Positions 17,426-26,645 are shown, numbered from the stretch's first letter. The stretch: DNA of 64,000 bases from G965230065 sp965230065 (GCA_965230065.1 OZ245942.1:6386001-6450000), one strand, 5' to 3'. Translations and numbers: made by a program. The notes: a model not told the origin generated them from the sequence alone.

Positions 17426-20400
17426 ATGCTCACTTCCTTATTACTTGTTTTTTTACATGCTACTTTCCTTCTGCTTCCTGATAGTCATGCCCCGGTGCAT
17501 CGCCTTATCAAATCCCCTGATATGCATCTTTTTATGCCTCCCGACTCAAGTTTTTATCATGTCCTTCAAGCCTATCAATTGGCAACCGCCAATCACAATC
17601 CGCAGGAATTGGGCAATGCAGCATTCCGCCTGGGTATGGAATATTATTCCAAAAATCAATATGAAAAAGCATTACACCTATTTGAAGAAGCTGAAGCGAT
17701 TGCAAAGAAGATAAAAGATAATGTTATACGAGCCCAAGCCCTTGATAAAATGGCTGCCATATACCGAAAAAAAGGTGTTCCTTCCCAAGCTCTTCCTTTG
17801 CAAAGGATGGCATTACATTCAGCAAAAACGGCACGAAAACGAGAGTATTTAATAAGTTTTTTTAGAAATTTAGGATACAATTACTGGCTTTTGCAGGAAT
17901 ATGACAGTGCCTTACATTACTATCAGCAAAGAATTACTATATGTGCTGAAATAGGCAGCCTCAAGAACCTTGTTGAGGCTAATAGTGATGTAGCCAATCT
18001 ATTATATAATTTGAGTATGTATGAAGCGTGTATTCCATATTATGAACAGATAAGGAAGTTAAATACCCAATCAAATAACAAGGCCAATTTTACAAATGCT
18101 TATAGCTATCTTCTTGCTCATGCTTACACCCGAATTAGTGCCCATCAGAAAGGATATGATGTCCTCTTCACTACCATCCCTTTTTTACAGAAATCAAAAA
18201 ATTATAAAAAGTTAGTTACTACATATTCAACTTTGGGTACAATATCCCTTCAATTAACTAATTTAAATGAAGCTGTTCATTTTTTTGAGAAATCATTACA
18301 GTTGAGTCAAACCATTAATAATGCTAAAGAAACGGCAAACTCCTTTCTTAATCTTGGTATAGCATATTTGCATCTTAAAAATTATCTCGAATCACTGAAA
18401 TATCTTTTTGCTTCTCAAAGAATTAGCAATCAGAACAACCTAAGAAGGTTACAAGCCTACACCCACGATAACCTCGGCAGGGTTTATTTGGCTTTGGAAC
18501 AAACAGATTCGGCTTTGTACCATTACCATAAAGCTTTGGAAATTCGGCAAAGCATTGCCCGTCCGCCACACCCCAACCTGGCGGATGTGCATACGGAACT
18601 GGGTAAAGCCTACCTGGCTTTGGGGGATTATAAAAAAACTCAACATCATATACAGGAAAGTACCCTTGCCCTGGGTGTGCTGGAAGACGAGCAATCTTTG
18701 CCATTGCACGAAATTCCCCCGCCCAATACCCCGATTTCCGGAGAAGAGTACCTGGATTTGATGCGGCTGAAAGGGGAATACCTTAGCACCGCCTTTGCCG
18801 ATACAGCTGCCTGGGAAGCCGGGTTGCGGCATTATGAGGCTGGCATTCACTTTTTGCTCAACGCTTATGTGTATGTGCGCGAACTGGAGCAATCTAAGCT
18901 GGCCTGGCTTACTTTTTACCGGGGCATGTTCGAGGAAGCCCTGGAAGTGGCGCATCGGTTGTATGAAAACACCGGGCAGTTGGCCTATTTGGAACGGGCT
19001 TTTGCCCTGGTAGAACAAAACAAGGCGTTGCTGCTCCGGCAGTCGCTCCAGGAAGCACAGGCCAAAGCGTCGGCCAACCTCCCCGATTCCCTGCGGGCCA
19101 GGGAGCAATCTTTCAGGCAAAAAACCGCACAAAAAGAAACGGAATTGTTACAAGCCCGGCAGGCCAAAGACAGTGCCCAAACCTGGGAGGTGAGAACGGA
19201 GCTTATCCGGGAGCGGGAACAATACTTTAGGTGGATAGAAAAAATGGAAGGGGAATATCCTGAATATTACCAGCTTAAATATGTTACAAAACCAGTAACC
19301 ATGCAGGCAATCAGGCAGCAATTGCCTCCCGGCACGGGATTGGTTAATTATTTTTTAGGGGAAAAGCACCTGTTCCTTTTTGGTATTACCCAGGATACCC
19401 TTCTCTCCCACCAATACACCCTGCCAGCCGGGTGGCATTCCCGCCTAAAAAACTATCGGCAAGCCCTAAACAATCATGATACGTTGCTTGCCCACCCTGA
19501 AAAGGTGCAGCAAACAATTGTCCGGGAAGGGCAGTATTTTTACCAAACGTTGGTAGCCCCGTTTTTAGACAATACCCAAGAAAATTTAACGAAACTCATT
19601 GTAGTACCAGATGGAGAGCTGAACCTTCTCCCATTTAGTGTATTGCTAATAGAACAGCCCCGAAGGTTGCACTACGGTTCGTTTCCCTATTTGCTCAACA
19701 AGCTTTCTGTACAATACACGTACTCGGCCAACCTGTACTTTCAAGCGAAACCGGCAGCAGCAGGACCCGACAAGCAGCATGCTTTCGGGAGCTTTGCGGC
19801 AGATTATAGCATCAAAAGCGCGAATGACAGCATGCATTACCCCCATGTGCCGGAAGCCCAACTGTTGGCACAGGAAGCTGCCGGTATTATGAAAGGAAAA
19901 GTATGGAAAAATTCCCTAAAATCAACTTTTTTAAAGCAAGCTTCCCGCTGCAAAATCATCCATTTTGGCGGGCATGCCATTGCCGAAACGGATAACTTAT
20001 CAAACAACCGCCTGGTGTTTCAGTCCGGTTCCACACAAGGACTTTACCTTTATCTTCCTGAAATTTATAACCTGAATTTACAGGGCACGGAGTTGGTAGT
20101 GCTCTCTGGCTGCAATACGGGTACGGGCGCTATCAAAAATGGGGAAGGTGTCATCAGCACGGCAAGGGGGTTTCAGTATGCAGGCGCCCATCATGTGTTA
20201 CTGTCCGTCAATGCCATTTCTGATGCTGCCACCCGCCAACTGCTAAAAATGTTTTATGCCAACCTCGACAACGGTTCACCCATTGAAGAAGCACTACGAT
20301 TGGCCAAGCAGCAATATTTGGAAAAACATAAAGATGACCCTTTGCTCTCCCATCCGCTTTATTGGGCAAGTATCCTTACGTTTGGTGACGGTACACCAGG

Positions 20401-20530
20401 CACCATAGCCACCCAATGGGAGCAAAGCAAAATCATTGTAGTAGTGAGGGTGCTTTTTGTACTGATCGGGGGAAGTGGGCTATTTTGGGTCTACCGTAAA
20501 AAATATTTGAACAAGCCAGTAAAAACATAA
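17426..20530 (+). CDS. Exported TPR-CHAT protein (caspase HetF-associated with TPRs)
   Basis: 1034 residues from ATG at 17426; a longer TTG frame starts at 17345, but 17426 gives a clear signal peptide (MLTSLLLVFLHATFLLLP). Residues about 50-430 are tetratricopeptide repeats (NQYEKALHLFEEAEAIAKK, DSALYHYHKALEIRQS), a protein-binding scaffold. A helical linker follows, then the CHAT peptidase domain (about 700-990), with His850 in IIHFGGHA and Cys896 in VVLSGCNTGTG, the caspase-like dyad. A C-terminal membrane helix (VRVLFVLIGGSGLFWVY) ends in KKYLNK, so the protein is likely anchored in the inner membrane with its body in the periplasm. CHAT proteases in other systems cut partner proteins after ligand sensing by TPRs (for example the TPR-CHAT of type III-E CRISPR). 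The sigma/anti-sigma pair is convergent with it. Confidence 0.88.
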   Translation: MLTSLLLVFLHATFLLLPDSHAPVHRLIKSPDMHLFMPPDSSFYHVLQAYQLATANHNPQELGNAAFRLGMEYYSKNQYEKALHLFEEAEAIAKKIKDNVIRAQALDKMAAIYRKKGVPSQALPLQRMALHSAKTARKREYLISFFRNLGYNYWLLQEYDSALHYYQQRITICAEIGSLKNLVEANSDVANLLYNLSMYEACIPYYEQIRKLNTQSNNKANFTNAYSYLLAHAYTRISAHQKGYDVLFTTIPFLQKSKNYKKLVTTYSTLGTISLQLTNLNEAVHFFEKSLQLSQTINNAKETANSFLNLGIAYLHLKNYLESLKYLFASQRISNQNNLRRLQAYTHDNLGRVYLALEQTDSALYHYHKALEIRQSIARPPHPNLADVHTELGKAYLALGDYKKTQHHIQESTLALGVLEDEQSLPLHEIPPPNTPISGEEYLDLMRLKGEYLSTAFADTAAWEAGLRHYEAGIHFLLNAYVYVRELEQSKLAWLTFYRGMFEEALEVAHRLYENTGQLAYLERAFALVEQNKALLLRQSLQEAQAKASANLPDSLRAREQSFRQKTAQKETELLQARQAKDSAQTWEVRTELIREREQYFRWIEKMEGEYPEYYQLKYVTKPVTMQAIRQQLPPGTGLVNYFLGEKHLFLFGITQDTLLSHQYTLPAGWHSRLKNYRQALNNHDTLLAHPEKVQQTIVREGQYFYQTLVAPFLDNTQENLTKLIVVPDGELNLLPFSVLLIEQPRRLHYGSFPYLLNKLSVQYTYSANLYFQAKPAAAGPDKQHAFGSFAADYSIKSANDSMHYPHVPEAQLLAQEAAGIMKGKVWKNSLKSTFLKQASRCKIIHFGGHAIAETDNLSNNRLVFQSGSTQGLYLYLPEIYNLNLQGTELVVLSGCNTGTGAIKNGEGVISTARGFQYAGAHHVLLSVNAISDAATRQLLKMFYANLDNGSPIEEALRLAKQQYLEKHKDDPLLSHPLYWASILTFGDGTPGTIATQWEQSKIIVVVRVLFVLIGGSGLFWVYRKKYLNKPVKT

Positions 20531-20602
20531 AAGTTCATTTTGATTATTTGTTACAAATGAGCAACTCAGTAACGCCATAGCTTGAAAACTAATACCACTC
20601 TT

Positions 20603-20645
20603 AGCAGTCAGACTGCTCCTGTACCTCTGAAAATAGCAGTCAGAC
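20603..20645. repeat. Palindrome plus 12-base direct repeat in a convergent gap
   Basis: The convergent gap 20531-20844 contains AGCAGTC-A-GACTGCT (20603-20617), a perfect 15-base palindrome. The word TAGCAGTCAGAC occurs at 20602-20613 and again at 20634-20645. It could act as a transcript end for the CHAT gene, although no T-tract follows. Confidence 0.45.
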
Positions 20646-20730
20646 CGATTTGGAGAGCTTCCTATTAATTTTCAATGCTCAAGGCTAGTGCTCTGGGTAA
20701 TAAGTTTTTAGAGATAAAATTTGTACGGGT

Positions 20731-20764
20731 TAAGAAGCCCGTACTCCAGGGCACGGACTTCTTA
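20731..20764. terminator. Hairpin between convergent CHAT and anti-sigma genes
   Basis: TAAGAAGCCCGT (20731-20742) pairs with ACGGACTTCTTA (20753-20764), 11 of 12 pairs, ten-base loop. It lies 80 bases downstream of the anti-sigma stop (minus strand), so it may end that operon. The tract after it is A/T-rich but not a clean U-run. Confidence 0.45.
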
Positions 20765-20844
20765 TTCCGTGTAATTGCATAAGAACTTAATTCCTGAAGC
20801 ACTATTGAGCCACCTTACAAAAAATCAGAATATTGTTTTTATAG

Positions 20845-21606
20845 TTAGTTTAGAGCAATACGATCTAAAAGCTCAACGGCTGCTTCATGCCGGAAAGCCC
20901 GGGTATCCACAATCTGTTGTAACAACGGTTGTGCTTCCTCCTCATTGTTTTCCAATAAATAAGCCAGGGCCAGGTACCAATCGGCCTGTTGTGCCAAAGC
21001 GCCTTCCTTTACCTGCGAAAGGTACGTAATAGCATGTGCAGGTTGCCGGGGGTGCTGGTATAAATAAGATAATCCGGTATAATACTTCAACATCGCATTA
21101 TCCTGCCCATTTTGCAGGGTATTTTTCAACAGAACAGAAGCTTGTTGGTAATTTCCGTCCTGATAAGCCGCTACCCATGCTCCGGTTGGTTGATTTGACA
21201 AAAAAACAGTAACAGGATAAGGATCAGCAAGATACGCGATGACACTGGACTGGGCATTCCCAGACTTACCAAAGAATAAGTAGGCAACCATGCCCACACC
21301 CATTAAAAGCAGAACAGCGGCCCAACCCATCCATCGGGACAGGGCCCTTTTTTTGGTGATATGCTGCTGAAACCCCGCTAAGGAAGCTGTCCTGGATTCC
21401 TGCAGAAAGGTAAGCAACGCCTGACGATCCACCCCATATTCCTGGTAGTAAGTACGAATGCCGTTAATGACCAGTCGTTCCTCTTCATTTTCATCAAGGT
21501 ATTGGTCTACCCGTTTGCGGGTGTCCTCCGAGGCTGTGCCTTCTACATAATCTAACAATGAGTTCATATCGATACCATACATAACCTGCATATCACCCCC
21601 TTTCAT
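20845..21606 (-). CDS. Probable anti-sigma factor with single membrane helix and TPR-like periplasmic part
   Basis: 253 residues from ATG at 21606, whose ATGA overlaps the stop of the sigma gene, a sign of translational coupling. The cytoplasmic part (1-85; NSLLDYVEGTASEDTRKRVD) has the leucine-aspartate helix and TAS-turn pattern of zinc-less anti-sigma domains. One membrane helix (about 93-113, WMGWAAVLLLMGVGMVAYLFF) follows. The outer part has TPR-like helices (NAMLKYYTGLSYLYQHPRQP). Likely role: hold the ECF sigma at the membrane until an envelope signal releases it. A 91-residue copy of its cytoplasmic domain is encoded at 22253-22528. Sequence is too diverged to name a family with certainty. 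Confidence 0.7.
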   Translation of the reverse strand: MKGGDMQVMYGIDMNSLLDYVEGTASEDTRKRVDQYLDENEEERLVINGIRTYYQEYGVDRQALLTFLQESRTASLAGFQQHITKKRALSRWMGWAAVLLLMGVGMVAYLFFGKSGNAQSSVIAYLADPYPVTVFLSNQPTGAWVAAYQDGNYQQASVLLKNTLQNGQDNAMLKYYTGLSYLYQHPRQPAHAITYLSQVKEGALAQQADWYLALAYLLENNEEEAQPLLQQIVDTRAFRHEAAVELLDRIALN

Positions 21607-22142
21607 ACATAAAATAAAATCAGCAACACAAATACTTGATTCCAAACCTTTGCCACTATCTTCCTGATCTCTGTCCTGCGATTATAAATTGTCTTTTCTT
21701 TCTTGTTCACCATACTGGCAATCTCAGGGATGGGATAACCTTGTAATTCTAACTGAAACAAGTGAAAATCACTGGAGGTAAGGCGTTTTCTGACTATTTT
21801 CAGAAAATTACTTTCATCTGAGAATGATGTTGAAGTAGTGTTTTCCTCCTGCATGCCTGCCTGGTATTTTTGCCGGGTTTGCAATTTTCTATATTCATTA
21901 ATGTACAGGTTTTTAGCTACCCTGAATGTCCATTTCTGAATATCAATAATTTGGGATGGATCCTTAACCTGGTAAAGTTTAATAAGGGTTTCCTGCACAA
22001 TATCCTTGGCAAGGTCCCGGTCTTTGGTCAGGGTAATCACTTTAAAAAAGAGCGGGTCAAACATGCAATTAAATACCTTTTCAAAGGCATGAGAATCACC
22101 AGTACAGTAGGCTTGCCAGTATTTTTGTAAATCTGTGGCCAT
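21603..22142 (-). CDS. ECF-type RNA polymerase sigma factor
   Basis: 179 residues. Region 2 is about residues 25-95 (DRDLAKDIVQETLIKLYQ, WTFRVAKNLYINEYRK) and region 4 about 120-165 (LELQGYPIPEIASMVNKKEK, a helix-turn-helix). There is no sigma 3 region. The hydrophobic C-terminal tail (VFVLLILFYV) is unusual for a cytoplasmic sigma factor. It overlaps the anti-sigma start by four bases. It redirects RNA polymerase to a small regulon; the convergent CHAT-TPR gene is the obvious candidate neighbour, but no target promoter can be shown here. Confidence 0.88.
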   Translation of the reverse strand: MATDLQKYWQAYCTGDSHAFEKVFNCMFDPLFFKVITLTKDRDLAKDIVQETLIKLYQVKDPSQIIDIQKWTFRVAKNLYINEYRKLQTRQKYQAGMQEENTTSTSFSDESNFLKIVRKRLTSSDFHLFQLELQGYPIPEIASMVNKKEKTIYNRRTEIRKIVAKVWNQVFVLLILFYV

Positions 22143-22252
22143 TGTAAAAGTTAGGTTTGAGGCTTAATAGTATTTAAAAATACGATAAACACCCATAAAT
22201 AAAAAGCCCTTTGCAGAAATATTGACAATTAATATCGCTTAATCAATATTTT

Positions 22253-22528
22253 TCATTTTGCCCCATTAATGATTGTATACCCTTCTTTTCTGGCAATTTG
22301 CAAGTAATTTAATAACTCATCACTATCTGGTCCATACAGCTCATAGTAGGTCTGAAATCCTTCTACAATGTGGGCCAAAGTATCATTGGAATGAATTAAA
22401 ACTTCTATCTTTTCTTGTTGGGGTTTACTTGCTTTCCCTTCAATAAAATCCAATAATTCATCAATATTGTGTTGCTCTGCATGGGAATAATACAATAAGC
22501 TTTGAACAAGGTCTTCAATTGTTTTCAT
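22253..22528 (-). CDS. Small soluble paralogue of the neighbouring anti-sigma cytoplasmic domain
   Basis: 91 residues, no signal or membrane helix. It aligns end to end with the cytoplasmic part of the anti-sigma at 20845-21606. DELLDFIEGKAS matches NSLLDYVEGTAS, FQTYYELYGPDSDELLNYLQ matches IRTYYQEYGVDRQALLTFLQ, and both end shortly after at the point where the anti-sigma enters its membrane helix. It lies 110 bases upstream of the sigma gene on the same strand. A soluble, anchorless copy could compete for or titrate the sigma factor; that is inference. It could also be a degenerate duplication. Confidence 0.65.
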   Translation of the reverse strand: MKTIEDLVQSLLYYSHAEQHNIDELLDFIEGKASKPQQEKIEVLIHSNDTLAHIVEGFQTYYELYGPDSDELLNYLQIARKEGYTIINGAK

Positions 22529-22596
22529 CTGGCTTCATATAATGGGCTTTCATTTTTACCATGACGCATAGCCAGCGTAATATTCCCAAATAATTT

Positions 22597-25131
22597 TTAC
22601 CGTATCTGGGTACCAATGGTAAAATGGAAGTTCCAGCCAGCAGGAGTAAGCGTTCCCGGCAGGTTATCAAAACCGTACCCCCAGTCAACGCTAATAAGGC
22701 CAAAGGCGGGCATGTGGATGCGGGCACCTATACCAGCTGATTTATACAAACCACTCAAACTGAAACCCTGCATTTGGCTCCAGGTATTGCCTGCTTCGGC
22801 AAACCCAAGTACGTACAAGGTAGCAGCCGGACGCATAAAAATAGGATGCCGTACCTCCAGGGCGAATTTGTTAAAGGCAGTGCCTCCTTCAATGCCTGTG
22901 GCATCATCAATGGGAACTAAGGAATTATCCGGGTATCCGCGCAAGCCTACCAAATCGTTGCCCAGCAAAAAGCTCTGGCCTCCCAGGCCGCTGCCTCCCA
23001 TGTAAAACCGCTCAAAAGGGCCTACTCCTTTGCGTTCGCTGTATGCGCCAATTACGCCCAAATGCGCCCTGCCTTCCAATACCAGTTTCCCGAAGGGGTT
23101 CAGGTATTGGCGGGCATCAAACATGCCTTTGTAGTATTCACTCCATCTGTATTTTTCTGCGTTATCCAGAGCAGCATAATCCTTATCATTGAACGAGGAG
23201 TATGGTGGTGTGAGGCTCAGGCTCAATGAAACGGAAGAGCCTTTCGTAGGATAAACAGGATGGTTCAGGCTGTTGCGGGCCAGTGTAGTATTGAACAGGA
23301 AATTATTGGATGACCCGGTAGAAAAACCCAGGGCACTTTCGTAGTCATTCAGCTCGTACAGTGAATACGAAAATGAATGTGAGAGCGTAAAGTAATCATC
23401 AGGCCACTTCAGCCGTTTGCTGAAGCTGGCAGTAGCTGAAGTCAATCGCAATGTTCCGGTTTTTACCTGTTCATTGCCGTTATCGTCCATGAAAGTAAAG
23501 CTCCTTCTCTGCTGCGCCCGCGAAAGACTGGTACTCAGGGTTTGGGGTTTTGTGCCGCCCAGCCAGGGTTCTGAAAAAGAAAGTGAATAGGAATGAAAAT
23601 CTTTGCCATTGGCCTGGAAACGAATGCTCAACTTCTGACCGCTACCTACCGGATATGGCCGCCAACGATCAAAATTAGGAATGTCTTTTACTGAAAAGTT
23701 GTTCAAAGACAAGCCCAGCGTACCGATAAACCCATAAGTTCCTCCCCAGCCTCCTGACAACTCTATGCGGTCGCTGGGTTGCTCTACTACGCTATAGTCT
23801 ATGTCTACAGTTCCTTCCTCGGGGTTAGGCCGTGGATGAATGCCAATCTGATTGGGGTCAAAATAGCCCAGTTGGGCAATTTCCCGTTGGCTCCGAATCA
23901 GCTCAGAACGGCTGAATTTTTCACCGGGCAATGTCCTGAGCTCTCTTAAAATAACATGATCTTTGGTGAGGTCATTCCCTGAAACGGTTACTTTACGGAT
24001 GGTAGCCTGCTCTCCTTCAGAGATGCGCATCTCCAGGTCTACCGAATCACCCGCTACCCGCTTCTCCACAGGGTCTACTGAGAAGAACAAATACCCATTA
24101 TCGAGATACAAACTGCTAACATCTCCTTTTTGCGCATTAAAAAACAAGTTTTGCTCTACTTTTTCGGGGTTGTACAACGCTCCTTCCCCTACCCCCAATA
24201 CCTTCTGCAAGGTGGCATCATCATATACATAGTTGCCAGTCCAGGAAATATCACGGATATAATAGGGATTTCCTTCTTCCACATGCAATACAATTTTCAC
24301 ATCACCCGATGCTTCCTCAACAATGGTTTCATCAGTAAACCCAGCATCTAAAAACCCTTTTGATCGATAATAACTGAGGGCTAGTGCCTTATCTTTCTGC
24401 AAATTGGAAGGAATATATTTTGACGACTTGAAAATATTGAGGATAGATTTTTCATGGGTTGATTCAAATTTTTTCTTGAGTTTACCATCGCTGATGGCTT
24501 CATTGCCCATGATCTCGATCCCGCTGATTTTTGTCTTTTGCCGGGAACCAACTTTTACAGTAAGGTACACATGGTTTTCAAGGTATTTATCAAATTTTTT
24601 CTCGATATGGATTTTTGTATTCAGAAAACCCTTTTCAGTGTAATATTTATCAATGATATTTCGAACCCGATTGAGGTCTGCTGCGCGTAAAGTCCTGCCT
24701 TTAGAGAAGCTTATTCTTTTAACCAGCTCCCTTTCCTGTGATTTTTTTACCCCTTGCAACTGCAAACCTGCCAGCCTGGGGAGCTCCTTTATCTTAATCT
24801 GAAGCCATACCCTGTCGTTCTCTATTTTAGTAGCAGAAATGGTAACATCCGCTACAATATCTTGTGACCAAATTTTATGGATGGCTTTACTGATGGCAGG
24901 ACCGGGTATTTCAATGCGATCACGCACCTCGAGTCCTGAAATTGTTTTGATAATACCGGCATCCAGGTTTTCAGCCCCAATGGTTTCAATATCTGCAATG
25001 TAGTAAGTTTGGGGCTGCTCATACGAAATATCCGATGCTGCACTATCTGCCCCGGACTTAACCTGGGCAATAGTTGGCATTATATTACCAAATAATAGAA
25101 TAAATGAAGTGCATATAAATAAGCGCATCAT
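22597..25131 (-). CDS. bamA: Outer-membrane assembly protein, BamA/Omp85 family
   Basis: 844 residues with a signal peptide (residues 1-22). POTRA repeats span about residues 35-450 (YIADIETIGAENLDAGIIKT, PRLAGLQLQGVKKSQERELV, TKISGIEIMGNEAISDGKLK, YYIRDISWTGNYVYDDATLQ, ATIRKVTVSGNDLTKDHVIL: five). The 16-strand barrel follows, with the hallmark LRGYPDNSL (the VRGY/F loop motif) and a terminal aromatic-rich strand. It inserts beta-barrel proteins in the outer membrane. In most Bacteroidota the housekeeping bamA sits between uppS and ompH/skp genes. Here its neighbours are the small anti-sigma copy and glutamine synthetase, so this may be a second, specialised copy. Confidence 0.85.
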   Translation of the reverse strand: MMRLFICTSFILLFGNIMPTIAQVKSGADSAASDISYEQPQTYYIADIETIGAENLDAGIIKTISGLEVRDRIEIPGPAISKAIHKIWSQDIVADVTISATKIENDRVWLQIKIKELPRLAGLQLQGVKKSQERELVKRISFSKGRTLRAADLNRVRNIIDKYYTEKGFLNTKIHIEKKFDKYLENHVYLTVKVGSRQKTKISGIEIMGNEAISDGKLKKKFESTHEKSILNIFKSSKYIPSNLQKDKALALSYYRSKGFLDAGFTDETIVEEASGDVKIVLHVEEGNPYYIRDISWTGNYVYDDATLQKVLGVGEGALYNPEKVEQNLFFNAQKGDVSSLYLDNGYLFFSVDPVEKRVAGDSVDLEMRISEGEQATIRKVTVSGNDLTKDHVILRELRTLPGEKFSRSELIRSQREIAQLGYFDPNQIGIHPRPNPEEGTVDIDYSVVEQPSDRIELSGGWGGTYGFIGTLGLSLNNFSVKDIPNFDRWRPYPVGSGQKLSIRFQANGKDFHSYSLSFSEPWLGGTKPQTLSTSLSRAQQRRSFTFMDDNGNEQVKTGTLRLTSATASFSKRLKWPDDYFTLSHSFSYSLYELNDYESALGFSTGSSNNFLFNTTLARNSLNHPVYPTKGSSVSLSLSLTPPYSSFNDKDYAALDNAEKYRWSEYYKGMFDARQYLNPFGKLVLEGRAHLGVIGAYSERKGVGPFERFYMGGSGLGGQSFLLGNDLVGLRGYPDNSLVPIDDATGIEGGTAFNKFALEVRHPIFMRPAATLYVLGFAEAGNTWSQMQGFSLSGLYKSAGIGARIHMPAFGLISVDWGYGFDNLPGTLTPAGWNFHFTIGTQIR

Positions 25132-25574
25132 GAGAATTAAAGCTCAGTAAAAAGATAGAATTAAATAAAAAGAGAAAGGCGTTGGGGCGATAGCTTGTTG
25201 ATTTATACAATAATTATCGTATTTTTTTAACGTACTACCATTCTGGTATATTATACTGTTAACCGTCAGAAAAGTTATATTCATATTTTATGCCAATAAC
25301 TGCTGCAGCAAATGACAGTAAAAATCAAAAAAGTTTAAAACGATCTGAATATTATTTTATTTCATAAAATGACCTTCAAAATGAGGAGAAGTATACCGTC
25401 CAATTTTTGACAATGAACAAATTAAATTGATAGGGGAAATTTAAATTTTTCAAAATTTTCTTTTATAATTTTATCTTATTTGTAATAATTTAACAGAGTT
25501 ATTGTTTTTATGCAAAATATACTATATTCGCTATGAAATTTTCATTTGTATTTCACCAATAAACTAATCATAGT
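25132..25574. other. AT-rich divergent region between bamA and glutamine synthetase
   Basis: 443 bases, very AT-rich, no supported coding frame or tRNA. One candidate promoter for the glutamine synthetase is listed separately. No riboswitch-like conserved core was recognised. Confidence 0.5.
25502..25530 (+). promoter_or_regulatory. Candidate Bacteroidota promoter of glutamine synthetase
   Basis: TTG at 25502-25504, 18-base spacer, TATATTCG at 25523-25530 (one mismatch to TAnnTTTG), 44 bases before the ATG at 25575. The spacer is shorter than the 20-21 bases seen in the other promoters of this window. Confidence 0.35.
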
Positions 25575-26591
25575 ATGACACAGCTTAAGTTTGAGTACAT
25601 CTGGCTTGATGGTTACAAACCAGAACCCAATCTGAGGAGTAAAACCAAAATCTTGGACAAGGAAGTTTTTAATGGAGATATCGAATCAGTACCCGAATGG
25701 TCTTTCGATGGGAGTTCCACCCAACAAGCCGACGGGCATAAGTCTGATTGTATCCTGAAACCTGTTCACGTTTATCCTGATGCCAGCAGGAAGAACGCAT
25801 ACCTTGTTATGTGTGAAGTACTTAATGCAGATGGCTCACCACATGATTCAAATTACAGGGCACGCTTTGAGGATGATAAGGATTTTTGGTTTGGTTTCGA
25901 GCAAGAATATACCCTGGTGAAAAATGGCAGGCCATTGGGCTTTCCTGAAAATGGATACCCAGCCCCTCAAGGTATGTATTATTGCGCTGTAGGTACCGGC
26001 AACGTAACCGGACGCCAAATTGTAGAAGAACATTTAGACCTTTGCCTTGAAGCTGGATTAAAAATTACCGGTATCAATGCTGAGGTAATGCTTGGCCAAT
26101 GGGAATACCAGGTGTTTAACAAAGGAGCCAAGCAATCAGCGGATGATGCATGGGTTGCCCGTTACCTTTTGTTCAGAATTTCTGAAAAATACGGAGTACA
26201 TGTTGAGTTTGCTCCCAAACCCATGAAAGGTGACTGGAACGGCTCGGGAATGCATACCAACTTCTCAAATGGCGAAATGAGAAATAAAGGAGGAAAAGAT
26301 TACTTTGTGGCTATTTGCGAAGCTATGGGCAAAAAACACAAAGAACATATCTCAATTTATGGTTCGGACAACCATGAGCGCCTCACCGGATTGCACGAAA
26401 CACAATCTATTGAAAAGTTTTCGTATGGCGTAAGTGACCGTGGGTCGTCTATCCGTATTCCTATCGCTACTGCTGAAAATGACTGGAAAGGCTACCTGGA
26501 AGATAGGCGTCCTGCTTCAAATGCCAACCCTTATCAGATTGTTGATATGATCATGAATACAGTTAAGAATGGCGCAGCTGAAACTGCATAA
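25575..26591 (+). CDS. glnII: Glutamine synthetase, type II (eukaryotic-like GSII)
   Basis: 338 residues, the size of GSII (about 330-370) rather than GSI (about 470) or the large GSIII. It makes glutamine from glutamate, ammonia and ATP. Motifs: VPEWSFDGSSTQQADGHKSD near the N-terminus; the metal-binding FGFEQEYTL; the glutamate-site AEVMLGQWEYQV; WNGSGMHTNFS; and the C-terminal GVSDRGSSIRIP. It is a single-gene unit, with an AT-rich upstream region and a strong terminator 24 bases after the stop. GSII has a patchy bacterial distribution. No adenylylation site typical of GSI is expected. Confident call. Confidence 0.95.
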   Translation: MTQLKFEYIWLDGYKPEPNLRSKTKILDKEVFNGDIESVPEWSFDGSSTQQADGHKSDCILKPVHVYPDASRKNAYLVMCEVLNADGSPHDSNYRARFEDDKDFWFGFEQEYTLVKNGRPLGFPENGYPAPQGMYYCAVGTGNVTGRQIVEEHLDLCLEAGLKITGINAEVMLGQWEYQVFNKGAKQSADDAWVARYLLFRISEKYGVHVEFAPKPMKGDWNGSGMHTNFSNGEMRNKGGKDYFVAICEAMGKKHKEHISIYGSDNHERLTGLHETQSIEKFSYGVSDRGSSIRIPIATAENDWKGYLEDRRPASNANPYQIVDMIMNTVKNGAAETA

Positions 26592-26614
26592 ATTCTTCAT
26601 TATGTATGATACTT

Positions 26615-26645
26615 AAAAGCCCGTCAGCAATGATGGGCTTTTATT
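26615..26645 (+). terminator. Rho-independent terminator of glutamine synthetase
   Basis: AAAAGCCCGTCA (26615-26626) pairs with TGATGGGCTTTT (26631-26642) with one G-T pair and loop GCAA, a stable tetraloop. The right arm ends in TTTT, followed by ATTG. Confidence 0.85.

Noticed and set aside
18449..19132. 227-residue minus-strand frame inside the CHAT-TPR gene
   Set aside because: Antisense shadow; coding strand has clear TPR repeats in the same bases.
20531..20844. Short repeats after the CHAT gene as a CRISPR array or attachment site
   Set aside because: Only two copies of 12 bases, one being a palindrome; no spacer pattern, no cas or integrase genes.
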